Of a stretch of 64,000 bases of DNA, positions 17,462 to 25,822 are shown one piece after another; positions within the stretch are counted from its first letter, which is position 1, and every line of letters starts with the position of its first letter. Source of the DNA: Haloplanus sp. XH21 (GTDB taxonomy: Archaea > Halobacteriota > Halobacteria > Halobacteriales > Haloferacaceae); NCBI RefSeq assembly GCF_023276355.1, contig NZ_JALLPL010000001.1, positions 1,984,001-2,048,000 on the forward strand, written 5' to 3'. Under the pieces are notes generated by a model. That model was not told the origin of the DNA, did not search any database, and saw only the letters and a list, made by a program, of their open reading frames with translations. The translations under genes were made by a program, and so were the position numbers.

Positions 17462-18190
17462 TCATTCGCCCGCCTCCCGGTACAGGTCGTCGAACGCCTC
17501 GCCCTCCGCCTCGGCGACACGCTTCGCCGCCTCGGCGACGTCGTCGTCGCCCTCGAACGTCTCCTGAATCTCTCGGTAGACACGCGGCGTGCCGCCGGTG
17601 ACCGTCTCCACCAAGTCGTCGAGCGCGGCCGAGACGGGCGTCGCGAACTCCTCGCGCACGTCGGCGGCGGCGAGCGCGTAGGCGAGAACGGCGGTGTGGG
17701 CGCCGGCCTGCACCGTCTCCATCGCCTCGTCGTGTTCCGCGACCGTCGTCTCGAAGAGGTGGTTCCCGGCGGCTGCCAGGTCGTCGCGAATGGCGTCGGT
17801 GACGGAACCGGGCGCGTCGGCGACGACGGCGACGTTACCGGGGGCGTTCGACGCGGCGAACAGCGGATGCATCGACACGCGCTCGTGATCAGGGAGCGCG
17901 TCACGCATGGCGTCGACCGGGGCGGCCATCACGCCGGTCACGTCGCACATCGCTCGCTCGGCGCGAGGGGCATAGCGGTCGATTGCGTCGGCGACCGCCG
18001 AAATCGGCACGGCCAGGCAGACGGCGTCGAACGTCTCGGTCGTGTCCGTGGGGACCGCTCTGACCCCGTCGATGTCGTCGGCCGCCCGCTCTGCCGCCGC
18101 CGCGTCGATATCCGCGAGGGCGACGGGACGGGCGACGGTCCGAGCGACCCACCGACCCATTTCGCCCGCGCCAACCACCAGCAAGTCCAT
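17462..18190 (-). CDS. tyrA: Prephenate dehydrogenase
   Basis: 242 residues. The N-terminal NAD(P)-binding motif VGAGEMG is at residues 6-12, followed by the Asp ending the second strand (LADID). The C-terminal dimerisation domain has SMHPLFAAS, carrying the conserved catalytic-region His. It oxidatively decarboxylates prephenate towards tyrosine. ATG 18190 gives the glycine-rich loop at the correct distance; longer in-frame starts would overlap the next gene. The mutase making prephenate is encoded at 7824-8111. Confidence 0.9.
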   Translation of the reverse strand: MDLLVVGAGEMGRWVARTVARPVALADIDAAAAERAADDIDGVRAVPTDTTETFDAVCLAVPISAVADAIDRYAPRAERAMCDVTGVMAAPVDAMRDALPDHERVSMHPLFAASNAPGNVAVVADAPGSVTDAIRDDLAAAGNHLFETTVAEHDEAMETVQAGAHTAVLAYALAAADVREEFATPVSAALDDLVETVTGGTPRVYREIQETFEGDDDVAEAAKRVAEAEGEAFDDLYREAGE

Positions 18191-18276
18191 GCGCGTGGGT
18201 TCCCCCTCACCGCTCAAAAGGGGTTCGGTGCGGCGGATCGGCGTCGGGATAGTGTTGGAATGAAAACGGCCACGAA

Positions 18277-18471
18277 CTACACGACCGACGCCGCCAAATC
18301 GAGCAGTTCTGCTGCCACGGTGGAGCGGAGCACGAACAGGAGACCGACCGCGATGAGCGGGATTCCGTACAGCACCGAAGACATCGCCACCCAGCCACCG
18401 ACGCCGACGAGAGTGAGACCGACGAGGCGGGCGATCCACTCGAACGCTCGACGGAGCCGCTGGTTCACCAT
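18277..18471 (-). CDS. Small two-helix membrane protein
   Basis: 64 residues from ATG 18471 with two hydrophobic helices (about 14-34 and 36-56). TTAAGTA at about 18494-18500 is a TATA box 25-28 nt before this ATG, so a leaderless start here is preferred over an in-frame ATG at 18504 that lies upstream of the box. No family recognised. It sits alone between tyrA and the MFS gene on the same strand. Confidence 0.6.
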   Translation of the reverse strand: MVNQRLRRAFEWIARLVGLTLVGVGGWVAMSSVLYGIPLIAVGLLFVLRSTVAAELLDLAASVV

Positions 18472-18546
18472 ACTGCCCCACTCTGTGGGTTCGTACTTAA
18501 GCATCGGGCGTGGCGCATCTCCGAGTTCGGTGCTACGACGCTAGCG

Positions 18547-19716
18547 TCAGAGCCCGAGGCGGAAGATGCGATTACCGACCAGGAGCATCAGACCGAGCCC
18601 CATCACGCCGACGAGCAGACCGTAGGCGGTCTCCCATCCCGCGACATCGGCGAGGACGCCCGTGACGACGCTGCCCGTCGCACCGAGGACCATGTACGCG
18701 GTGCGGACGAGGCCGAACGCGGCGCCTTGCTCCGACTCGCTGAATCGGTCGAAGTAGCGCGACTGGAGGGGTGCGCTCCACGTCATCGCCGCGCCGACGA
18801 GGACGACGGCAGGCAGGAGCGCGATGCGGGGGCCGGCGACGAGGAGCGCGTAGCCGGCGACGCCGAGCGCCATCGTCGCCGTCGCCGCGCCGTCGCGGCC
18901 GATGCGGTCGGACACCCATCCGATCGTCGGTTGCGCGAGGCCGTTGACGACGAAATACGCCGAAAAGAGGAGGCCGGCGTAGGTCTCGGGAAGGCCCCGA
19001 AAGGCGACGAGGAAGGTCGGGAGAAAGGAGGCCGTCGCCTGCCAGCAGAAGGCCCCGAGGACGGCGACGGCGGTGGTGAACGCGATGGGCGGGCGCGTGA
19101 GCACCTCGATCAGCGGGCCGACGGCCATCCGGTCGCGCATCGACTCCGCCGGGCGGTCGGGCGGGGTGGGTTCGACGCGCCACGCGAAGGCGACGAAGAT
19201 GGGGACGGCGACGGCGGCGCCGACGGCGATGGCGGCCCGCCAGTCGTAGCGGACGGCGACCGCCGTGGCGACGACGGGCGCGATCAGTCCCGCGAGCGGT
19301 CCCCCGGCGACGTGGACGCCGATCGCTCGCCCGATGTCCTCGAACTCCTTCGTGAGGAGGGTGGTGGCGACGCTGTAATGCAGGCCTGCGCCGGCGCCGA
19401 GGACCACCGTCAGCGCGGCGAAGGTGAGAAACGAGGGGGAGAGCGCGAGCGACAGGCTTGCGAACGCGGTGATGCCGACGGCGGCGAGGATGATCCGTCG
19501 CTCGCCGAAGCGGTCGCCCAGGATGCCGGAGGGGAACTGCGTGAACGCGTACGCGGCCCACATGCCCGAGAGCGCGAGCCCCACGGCGCCGGTCGAAACC
19601 CCGAACCCGTCGGTGACATCCGGGACGACAGGGCTGATGACCAGCCGCGCGAGCATCGTCGACGCGAACGCGAGCGTACAGAGACCGAGGACCGTGTGGC
19701 GATACCGCCAGTTCAC
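18547..19716 (-). CDS. Major facilitator superfamily transporter
   Basis: 389 residues with 12 predicted helices. The loop 2-3 motif appears as GILGDRFGERRIIL (about residues 64-77), and its second-half counterpart as GWVSDRIGRDGAAT. The substrate cannot be read from sequence; the pattern resembles nitrate/nitrite or general MFS_1 exporters. It is on the same strand as, and 40 nt downstream of, the M24 peptidase. Confidence 0.85.
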   Translation of the reverse strand: MNWRYRHTVLGLCTLAFASTMLARLVISPVVPDVTDGFGVSTGAVGLALSGMWAAYAFTQFPSGILGDRFGERRIILAAVGITAFASLSLALSPSFLTFAALTVVLGAGAGLHYSVATTLLTKEFEDIGRAIGVHVAGGPLAGLIAPVVATAVAVRYDWRAAIAVGAAVAVPIFVAFAWRVEPTPPDRPAESMRDRMAVGPLIEVLTRPPIAFTTAVAVLGAFCWQATASFLPTFLVAFRGLPETYAGLLFSAYFVVNGLAQPTIGWVSDRIGRDGAATATMALGVAGYALLVAGPRIALLPAVVLVGAAMTWSAPLQSRYFDRFSESEQGAAFGLVRTAYMVLGATGSVVTGVLADVAGWETAYGLLVGVMGLGLMLLVGNRIFRLGL

Positions 19717-19755
19717 ATCGGCGCTGGGCCGACGGCGAGCAAGTGCTTTGCGATC

Positions 19756-20925
19756 CTAGACGACCAGTTCGACCGGATACGCTGTCAGATTCTCGTAGCC
19801 ATCCTCGGTGACGACCACCAGATCCTCGATGCGCACGCCGCCGACATCGGGGTCGTACAGCCCCGGTTCGACCGTGATGACGTTCCCGGGGTCGAGTTCG
19901 CCGCCGTCGGGCGCGATCCGCGGGAGTTCGTGGACGTCGAGGCCGACGCCGTGGCCGGTGCTGTGGATGAACCCCGTCTCGGCGCCGGGATCGCTGCGGA
20001 GCGTCGGGAGTCCCGCCTCTTCGTAGACGTCGCAGGCGGCGGCGTGAACGTCCTCACCCGTGACGCCCGGTTCGACGGCGTCGAGGGCCGCCTGTCTCGC
20101 CGCGTCGGTCAACTCGAACCACTCCCGGAGCTTCGGACTCGGCGTGCCCTTGACGAACGTCCGCGTCATGTCGGCGTGATACCGCGTCTCCTTGTCTCGG
20201 GGGAAGATATCGATCACGATGGGCTCGCCCGCGCGCAGGGGGCCGGAGCCGCGGTCGTGGGGGTCGGCGGCGTCGGCGCCGCAGGCGACGATGGTTTCGT
20301 CGAGGGCGTACCCGTCCTGGAGGAGCGTGAGTTCGATTTCGCGCCTGACTGCCTCGCTGGTCAGGGGCTCACCGTCGCGGTGGAGGAGCCCGTCCTCGAC
20401 GGTCGCCAACTCGAGGAGGGATTCGGCGGCCGACATGGCGCGTTCGTTCGCGCGCTGGGCGCGCCGGATGTGTTCGATTTCGGTGTCGGTCTTGACCGCG
20501 CGGAGCCGGGTGACAGCGTCGTCGTGGTCGACGTCGACGACGAGGCCCTCCTCGCGCAGTCCGTCGGCCGTGCCGAGGGGGAACCGTGCGGGCACCGCCA
20601 CCGCCGAAACGTCGCGATCGGCGAGGAAGTCGGCGATCACCCGCGCTCGGCCGCGCACCCGTCCGGCGTCGGCGACGCGATCCCGATAGTCGTACGCCGA
20701 GAGCCGAGCGACGGTGTCGGCGTCGGCGTCTTTCGTCGCGCGGCCGTACTCCAGTCCGGAGACGAGGAGGTGGACGCCGTCGGGCGTGTAGCAGGTGACG
20801 AAGGGGTCGGGGGCGTCGAATCCCGAGAGGTAACGCTGGGTCGAATCGGTGCCGTCGGCGTCGACCAGATAGCCGTCGTGGTCGTCGCCGAGAGCGTCGT
20901 CGAGCGGTGAGCGGTCCGATCGCAT
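19756..20925 (-). CDS. M24-family metallopeptidase, Xaa-Pro aminopeptidase-like
   Basis: 389 residues. An N-terminal creatinase-like domain (about 1-150) is followed by the pita-bread catalytic domain. Metal ligands are visible in order: Asp in VIDIFPRD, Asp in YHADMTRTF, His in HSTGHGVGLDVHE, Glu in ITVEPGLY and Glu in VRIEDLVVV. It would remove N-terminal residues before proline in the cytoplasm. The start MRSDRSPLDDAL (20925) is preferred to a GTG/ATG 27 nt further upstream because it fits the family N-terminus. Confidence 0.9.
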   Translation of the reverse strand: MRSDRSPLDDALGDDHDGYLVDADGTDSTQRYLSGFDAPDPFVTCYTPDGVHLLVSGLEYGRATKDADADTVARLSAYDYRDRVADAGRVRGRARVIADFLADRDVSAVAVPARFPLGTADGLREEGLVVDVDHDDAVTRLRAVKTDTEIEHIRRAQRANERAMSAAESLLELATVEDGLLHRDGEPLTSEAVRREIELTLLQDGYALDETIVACGADAADPHDRGSGPLRAGEPIVIDIFPRDKETRYHADMTRTFVKGTPSPKLREWFELTDAARQAALDAVEPGVTGEDVHAAACDVYEEAGLPTLRSDPGAETGFIHSTGHGVGLDVHELPRIAPDGGELDPGNVITVEPGLYDPDVGGVRIEDLVVVTEDGYENLTAYPVELVV

Positions 20926-20979
20926 GGCTCCGACTGGGGGATGGGGAGGCAAATACGCTTGGCTGGCGGTGGACTGCCA

Positions 20980-21672
20980 TCAGGTCAGCGACCGGATGGC
21001 GTCGAACAGGAACAGGAGGCCGAACCCGCCGAGCACGAGCGCACTGATCCCGGCGACGACGGGCGCGAACGCGGCGACGCGGCGCTGGCCCGCCCGGAGT
21101 GCGAGCGGAAAGCCGGTGATCCAGAGCGCGATGCCGAGGAAGAAGCCGAACAGGAGCACGGGGCTTCCCGTCCGGACCACCAGCAGACCGGCGAGGTCGC
21201 TCCCGACGTAGGGCGTGTACGACAGCACGTCCAGACGCCCGGGTTCGAGCAGGCCGACGCCGATGGTCAACCAGAACAGGATCTGATAGGGGTTGGTGAG
21301 CGCGAGCAGGAACGCCTTGCGAAAGCCCGTCGTTGCCCGGGCGGGCGTCTGGGCGGAGACGGAGGCGGAGGTGAACCCGACGCTCGCCTCCGCGGCCGCG
21401 CCATAGGCGAAATACAGCATGAGGAGGCCGCCGACGCCGACCATCACCGCCCGGAGCGTCGGGAATCGTTCGACGACCGTCACGACGCCGAGCAGCGAAC
21501 AGACGAAGAAGACGGCGTCGGCGGTCATCGCGCCCAGGCCGGCGCGGACGCCCGCCAGAAATCCTTCGGTGACCGACTCCGACGCGATGACGGCGTTCAT
21601 GGGACCGGGCGGCGCCGCGAGGGCGAGGCCGAAGACGACGCCGGCCAGGAGCGACGGGAGGGGGCTCGGCAC
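20980..21672 (-). CDS. LysE-family exporter
   Basis: 230 residues with six predicted helices. The N-terminal AAPPGPMNAV is the LysE/RhtB PGP signature, and NPYQILFW is the conserved motif opening the second half. Members export amino acids such as lysine, homoserine or threonine. The substrate here is unknown; a threonine-synthase-like gene lies 1.5 kb away. It is preceded 37 nt upstream by the GDT1-type gene. Confidence 0.88.
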   Translation of the reverse strand: MPSPLPSLLAGVVFGLALAAPPGPMNAVIASESVTEGFLAGVRAGLGAMTADAVFFVCSLLGVVTVVERFPTLRAVMVGVGGLLMLYFAYGAAAEASVGFTSASVSAQTPARATTGFRKAFLLALTNPYQILFWLTIGVGLLEPGRLDVLSYTPYVGSDLAGLLVVRTGSPVLLFGFFLGIALWITGFPLALRAGQRRVAAFAPVVAGISALVLGGFGLLFLFDAIRSLT

Positions 21673-21709
21673 GTCGCCACCGTGGCGTGCCGCGAGAAAA
21701 ACGCTTCCG

Positions 21710-22420
21710 TTAGAACGCGCCAGTGATGGCCGCCGCGACGACGCCGACGACCGTCTCCCAGACGGAGAATCCGGTGACGATGCTCAGCGACGTATCGACC
21801 GCGAAGAAGGCGAACAACGCCGCCGAGAAGAGGTGGGCCTTCCGGAGGTCGAGTCGGTGCGAGAACCGATGGAAGAAGAAGGCGTTCGCGAGGCTCACCG
21901 GGATGATGGCGAGCATCTCGCCGGCCCAGATGGCGGGGTGGGCACCGTACTGGGCGGCCAGTCCGATCGTGACCAGCTGGGTCTTGTCGCCGAACTCGCC
22001 GGCGGCCATCATCGCGAAGATGGGGAGGAAGCCACCGAGCGCGTCCGGGAGTTCCCGCCCGAACACCTGCGGCTGGAAGTCGTCGGACAGCGAGGTGACC
22101 CCGCCGTCAGTCGCGCTCGTTTCGACCCGTTCCGGTTCGCCGCGGCCCGGCATCGATCGGTAGAGGAGGACGGCGAAGAGGAGGAACAGGCCCGCAGTGA
22201 ACGCGTCCAGCACGGCGGGTGGGAGCGCGCGCTGGAGCGCCTCGCCGAAGAGGATTTCGAGCACGGTCCAGCCGGCGAAGGCGGTGCCCGCGGCGCTGAC
22301 GACCACCAGCGGGTTGTACCGGGTCGAGAGCCCGGCAATGATGAACTGCACCTTCTCGCCCGGCAGGACGACGAGTTGGGCGACGAAAGCGACCGTGAGG
22401 ATTTCGAGCCACCCGGTCAT
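21710..22420 (-). CDS. GDT1/TMEM165 (UPF0016) family cation transporter, probable Mn2+ exporter
   Basis: 236 residues with six helices in two homologous halves. The second half has the canonical family motif AGEFGDKTQ. In the first half the equivalent segment reads LPGEKVQ, so the usual Glu-x-Gly-Asp-Lys-Thr is changed. Bacterial and eukaryotic relatives move Mn2+ or Ca2+ outwards. Its ATG overlaps the stop of the DtxR regulator by 4 nt (ATGA), so it is almost certainly metal-controlled and part of manganese homeostasis. Confidence 0.85.
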   Translation of the reverse strand: MTGWLEILTVAFVAQLVVLPGEKVQFIIAGLSTRYNPLVVVSAAGTAFAGWTVLEILFGEALQRALPPAVLDAFTAGLFLLFAVLLYRSMPGRGEPERVETSATDGGVTSLSDDFQPQVFGRELPDALGGFLPIFAMMAAGEFGDKTQLVTIGLAAQYGAHPAIWAGEMLAIIPVSLANAFFFHRFSHRLDLRKAHLFSAALFAFFAVDTSLSIVTGFSVWETVVGVVAAAITGAF

Positions 22421-23091
22421 GCGTCGGCCTCCTGTTCGGCGGGCCGGACGCGGATCGTGCGCGCGACCGATTCGGGGAGGCTCTGTTCGCCGCCGTCGAC
22501 CCGCACGGTCACCATGCCGAACGGCGCCACGTCGACGACGGCGAGTTCGGTCCCCGGCCGGATTCCCGCCTCGTCGAGATAGGTGAGTTCGGCTTCGTCC
22601 CGGTCGCGGACTCGGCTGACGACCACTCGGTCCCCCGTGTCGTAGTCGGTCAGCGGCGCGGTCTCGTCGCTTTCGAGTGGCCGCAGATCCGCGCCGGGGA
22701 TCGGATCGCCGTGGGGATCGACTTTCGGATCGCCGAGCGCCTCCGCGACCCGCTGTTCGAACTCCTCGGAGATGTGGTGTTCGAGTGCGTCGGCCTCCTC
22801 GTGGACGTCGACCCACGAGTAGTCGAGGCGTTCGGCGAGATAGGCTTCGAGCAGGCGGTGGTGGCGGAGCACCTCCAGCGCGACCGTCTCTCCTTCGGGC
22901 GTGAGTTCGACGCCCTTGTACTTCTCGCGCTCCAGCAACCCGCGGTCCGCGAGTTTCTGGACCATGCTCGTCACCGTCGGCGCCGTCTTGCCCACCTCCT
23001 CGGCGATGGCCGAGGTCGACACCGGTGAGCCGTCCTCCGACTGAACCCGATAGATCGCCTTTAGATAGTCCTCCATCGCGTCGCTCAACAT
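22417..23091 (-). CDS. DtxR/MntR-family metal-dependent regulator
   Basis: 224 residues. A winged helix DNA-binding domain (1-65, SEDGSPVSTSAIAEEVG, TAPTVTSMVQKL) is followed by the DtxR dimerisation/metal domain with conserved VTSMV, HHRLLEAYL, HEEADALEHHIS and CPxGxPIP-like DPHGDPIPGADL. A C-terminal FeoA/SH3-like domain follows (about 150-215). These proteins repress or activate when bound to Mn2+ or Fe2+. A probable operator overlaps its own promoter (23107-23141), and the exporter gene is translationally coupled. Confidence 0.92.
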   Translation of the reverse strand: MLSDAMEDYLKAIYRVQSEDGSPVSTSAIAEEVGKTAPTVTSMVQKLADRGLLEREKYKGVELTPEGETVALEVLRHHRLLEAYLAERLDYSWVDVHEEADALEHHISEEFEQRVAEALGDPKVDPHGDPIPGADLRPLESDETAPLTDYDTGDRVVVSRVRDRDEAELTYLDEAGIRPGTELAVVDVAPFGMVTVRVDGGEQSLPESVARTIRVRPAEQEADA

Positions 23092-23106
23092 CTGTCTGCT
23101 CTGATT

Positions 23107-23141
23107 TTGACGCGTCTAATCTATAAACCTGTCGTGTCTAA
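23107..23141 (-). promoter_or_regulatory. Promoter and probable operator of the dtxR-GDT1 operon
   Basis: Reading leftwards, the TATA box TTTATAG is at 23121-23127, 30-36 nt before the ATG at 23091. A near-palindrome TTGACGCGTCTAA lies at 23107-23119 between the box and the start site. The half-site GTCTAA is repeated at 23136-23141 on the other side of the box. This flanking layout suits a metal-loaded repressor. Autoregulation is inferred. Confidence 0.5.
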
Positions 23142-23162
23142 ATAAGAAGCGACGCCGGCTGT

Positions 23163-24335
23163 TCAGACGCCCTGGCCCATCAGATGGCTTCGGAGGACAT
23201 CCGCCGTCTTCACGCCGGCATCGGCGTTGACCACTAGAACCGTCTCGTCGGCGCCGAACGCCCCGTCCTCCGCGAGCGCCCACGATCCAGCGGCGGCGGC
23301 CCCGCCCACGACGCCCACTTCGGTTCCGAGTCGCTGCGTGAGCGTCACCGCGCTCTCCAAGACGTTCTCGTCGGCAACAGCGACGGCGCCGCCGTCGCTC
23401 GACTCGATGGCGTCGAGCGCGAGCGCGCCGCCTGCTGGCGCGGGCAGTTCGAGTTCGCCACAGATGGTGTCGGGGTGGTCGATGGACTCGATCGATCCGT
23501 CGCCGCGGCGGTGGGCCTCGACGATCGGCGCACACCCGTCCGGTTGGACGGCGTAGAGACGCGGGACGTGGTCGGTCAGGCCCAGCGCCTGCAGGTCTCG
23601 GAACCCTTGTGCGATGCCGACGAGGATCTCACCGGTCCCGACGGCGATCACGGCCGCGTCGGGGGCGGTCCAGTCGCGCTCGGCCGCCACCTCGTAGGCC
23701 AGCGTCTTGTAGCCGTCGTGGCGATACGGCGTCGTGAAGGCCTGGAGGGAGTACCAGTCGCGTTCGAGACTCGACTCCAGTGCGTCGAGGGCGTCGGCGT
23801 AGCGGCCGCCGATCACGCGCATATCCGCCCCGTGGACGTTCACCATCGCCTTGTTCGGGAACGGGGCGCGCGAGGGGAGATAGACGTAACAGTCGGTGTC
23901 GATCCGGCCGGCGTAGGCCGCCGCTGACTGGCCGGCGTCGCCCGGGGCAGCGAGCGCCAGCAGGTCGGTGCCGTGACGCGCCGCCATCGTCACCGCAGTC
24001 GAGAGCCCGCGATCGAACACCGTCCCTGTCGGGTTGCGCCCCTCGTCTTTGAGCAGCAGGTCCCCGACGCCGAGGTCGGCCGCGAGCTCCGGCGCGTCGA
24101 GCAGGGGCGTCGCCCCCTCGACGGCCGAGACGGCGTCAGCGGCGTCGACAGGCAAGAGGGCGTCGTACGCCCACATCGAATCGGGGTCAGTCGGGAGCGC
24201 GCCGGCGTCGACGGCGTCGCGGTCGTAGACGGGCGTCAGCGGTGCGCCGGCGTCGCTCCGACCGGTGTGGTCCGGGGCGTATCGCTCGCCCGTCGCCGTA
24301 CAGTCCAGTCCGAGCAACGTCGCGGAGAGAGCCAT
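23163..24335 (-). CDS. Threonine-synthase-like PLP-fold protein lacking the Schiff-base lysine
   Basis: 390 residues of the tryptophan-synthase-beta/threonine-synthase fold. LLLKDEGRNPTGTVFDRG (93-110) aligns with the threonine synthase KDEG-NPTGSFKDRG segment, but Phe107 replaces the PLP-binding Lys. The next loop reads APGDAGQSAAAYA in place of the usual S-TGN-S-ASAAAYA. The phosphate-cradle-like GTGEILVGIAQGF is retained. The N-terminal zinc-ribbon-like start (LDCTATGERY) has also lost one Cys. It is annotated by similarity only; a catalytic role as threonine synthase is doubtful. Confidence 0.8.
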   Translation of the reverse strand: MALSATLLGLDCTATGERYAPDHTGRSDAGAPLTPVYDRDAVDAGALPTDPDSMWAYDALLPVDAADAVSAVEGATPLLDAPELAADLGVGDLLLKDEGRNPTGTVFDRGLSTAVTMAARHGTDLLALAAPGDAGQSAAAYAGRIDTDCYVYLPSRAPFPNKAMVNVHGADMRVIGGRYADALDALESSLERDWYSLQAFTTPYRHDGYKTLAYEVAAERDWTAPDAAVIAVGTGEILVGIAQGFRDLQALGLTDHVPRLYAVQPDGCAPIVEAHRRGDGSIESIDHPDTICGELELPAPAGGALALDAIESSDGGAVAVADENVLESAVTLTQRLGTEVGVVGGAAAAGSWALAEDGAFGADETVLVVNADAGVKTADVLRSHLMGQGV

Positions 24336-24406
24336 GCCCGCGGTTGCGTCCGGAGTGGCAAATCCCTGTCCATGAATTCTTTGTCGTCGCCGCCCGACCG
24401 TCGGGT

Positions 24407-25708
24407 ATGGACGAAGACACGTCGGTCGTCGTCGCTGGCGCGGGGCTGGCCGGCCTCGTCGCCGCGCGGCATCTCGCGGCGGCGGGCGCGGACGTGACCG
24501 TATTCGAGCGTCGCGACGAGGTCGGTGGCCGCGTACGAACCCGCCGCCGCGACGAATTCACGCTCGACCGTGGCTTCCAGGTGCTGTTCACCGCCTATCC
24601 TGCGGTCCGCCAAGAGCTCGACCTCGGAGCGCTCGACCTGCGATCGTTCTCGCCCGGCGCCGTCATCGCCCGTCCCGGCGAGCGCTCGGTCCTCTCGGAC
24701 CCCCTTCGGGACCCGTTCTCGCTCACGAACACCCTGTTCAACCGGGAGGTGACCACGAGCGACAAACTGCGGACGCTCGCCCTGCGCCAACACGTCGGAA
24801 GCCGCGACGAAGCCGACATCTTCGAGAGCCCCGACGCCCCCATCGCCGACTACCTCCACGAGTGGGGATTCTCGGAGGCGTACATCGACAACTTCGTCGC
24901 CCCGTTCTACGGCGGCATCACGCTCGACCGGTCGCTGTCGACGTCGAAACGCGTCTTCGAGTACACGTTCAAGGCGATGAGCGAGGGGCGGGTGGCGCTC
25001 CCCGCCGACGGCATGGGGGCCATCCCCGCGCAGTTGGCCGCTCGGGCGCGGGAGGCGGGGGCGACGATCCGCCTCGGCGAACGCGTCGAGGCAGTCGAGG
25101 CCGAGGGCAGTCCCGTCACCGTCGACACCGCGGCGCGGACGGTCGAGGTCGACGCCGCCGTCGTCGCCACCGATCCGCGGAGCGCACGGGCGTTGACCGA
25201 CGTGGAGTCGATCCCGACCGCGGCGCGACCGTCCGTCACGCAGTATCTCTCCCTCCCCGGCGAGGACCTCGACGAAGGGAAGAAAATCCACCTCAACGCG
25301 GCCGGCGACCGGCCGAACGCGGTCGCCCCCCTCTCGGCCGTCGCGCCGAGGTACGCGCCCGACGACCGGACGCTCCTCGCGGCCACGTTCGTCAGTAGCG
25401 AGGCGGCCGGAACGGACGGCGACGCAGCGATCCTCGATATCGACGACGACACGCTGGCCGAGGCGACGCAGTCGGCGCTCGAATCCTGGTATCCCGAGCG
25501 CCAGTTCGGCGGCCTCGAACACGTCCACACCGAGCGGATCCCGTTCGCGCAGTTCGCCCAGCCGCCGGGGATCCACGACGACCTGCCCGACGCGCGTGAT
25601 CCGGCGGGGGACGTGTATCTCGCTGGCGACTACACCGCCTGGTCGTCGATTCAGGGGGCGATGCGGAGCGGTCGTGAAGCGGCCGAAGCGATCCGGACCG
25701 ACCGGTAA
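24407..25708 (+). CDS. FAD-dependent amine oxidase / phytoene-desaturase-like oxidoreductase
   Basis: 433 residues. The dinucleotide-binding fold VVVAGAGLAGLVAARHLAAAG (residues 6-26) runs into FERRDEVGGRVRTRR, the FAD motif. The C-terminal FAD-contact motif is VYLAGDYTAWSSIQGAMRSG. Family members oxidise or isomerise amines, carotenoids or protoporphyrinogen; the substrate here is not readable. ATG 24407 is chosen because the Rossmann motif begins within 10 residues. It is divergent from the threonine-synthase-like gene. Confidence 0.85.
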   Translation: MDEDTSVVVAGAGLAGLVAARHLAAAGADVTVFERRDEVGGRVRTRRRDEFTLDRGFQVLFTAYPAVRQELDLGALDLRSFSPGAVIARPGERSVLSDPLRDPFSLTNTLFNREVTTSDKLRTLALRQHVGSRDEADIFESPDAPIADYLHEWGFSEAYIDNFVAPFYGGITLDRSLSTSKRVFEYTFKAMSEGRVALPADGMGAIPAQLAARAREAGATIRLGERVEAVEAEGSPVTVDTAARTVEVDAAVVATDPRSARALTDVESIPTAARPSVTQYLSLPGEDLDEGKKIHLNAAGDRPNAVAPLSAVAPRYAPDDRTLLAATFVSSEAAGTDGDAAILDIDDDTLAEATQSALESWYPERQFGGLEHVHTERIPFAQFAQPPGIHDDLPDARDPAGDVYLAGDYTAWSSIQGAMRSGREAAEAIRTDR

Positions 25709-25822
25709 CTACGCGAAAAGCGTGCCGTAGCCGTCCGGGAGTTGCGTCCGGCTGATTGCCCAACGTCTAGCGCCACACGCTACGTGTCGAATCTGGAGGA
25801 ACAGCGATCGCTCGCCCGACGA

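Noticed and set aside
18727-20910. 727-codon + strand frame
   Set aside because: It lies opposite the MFS and M24 peptidase genes, which have clear motifs. The translation is low-complexity Arg/Asp/Gly.
23163-24335. Frameshift or sequencing error as the cause of the missing lysine
   Set aside because: The flanking motifs KDEGRNPTG and DRG are in one frame with normal codon use, so a substitution is the simpler reading.
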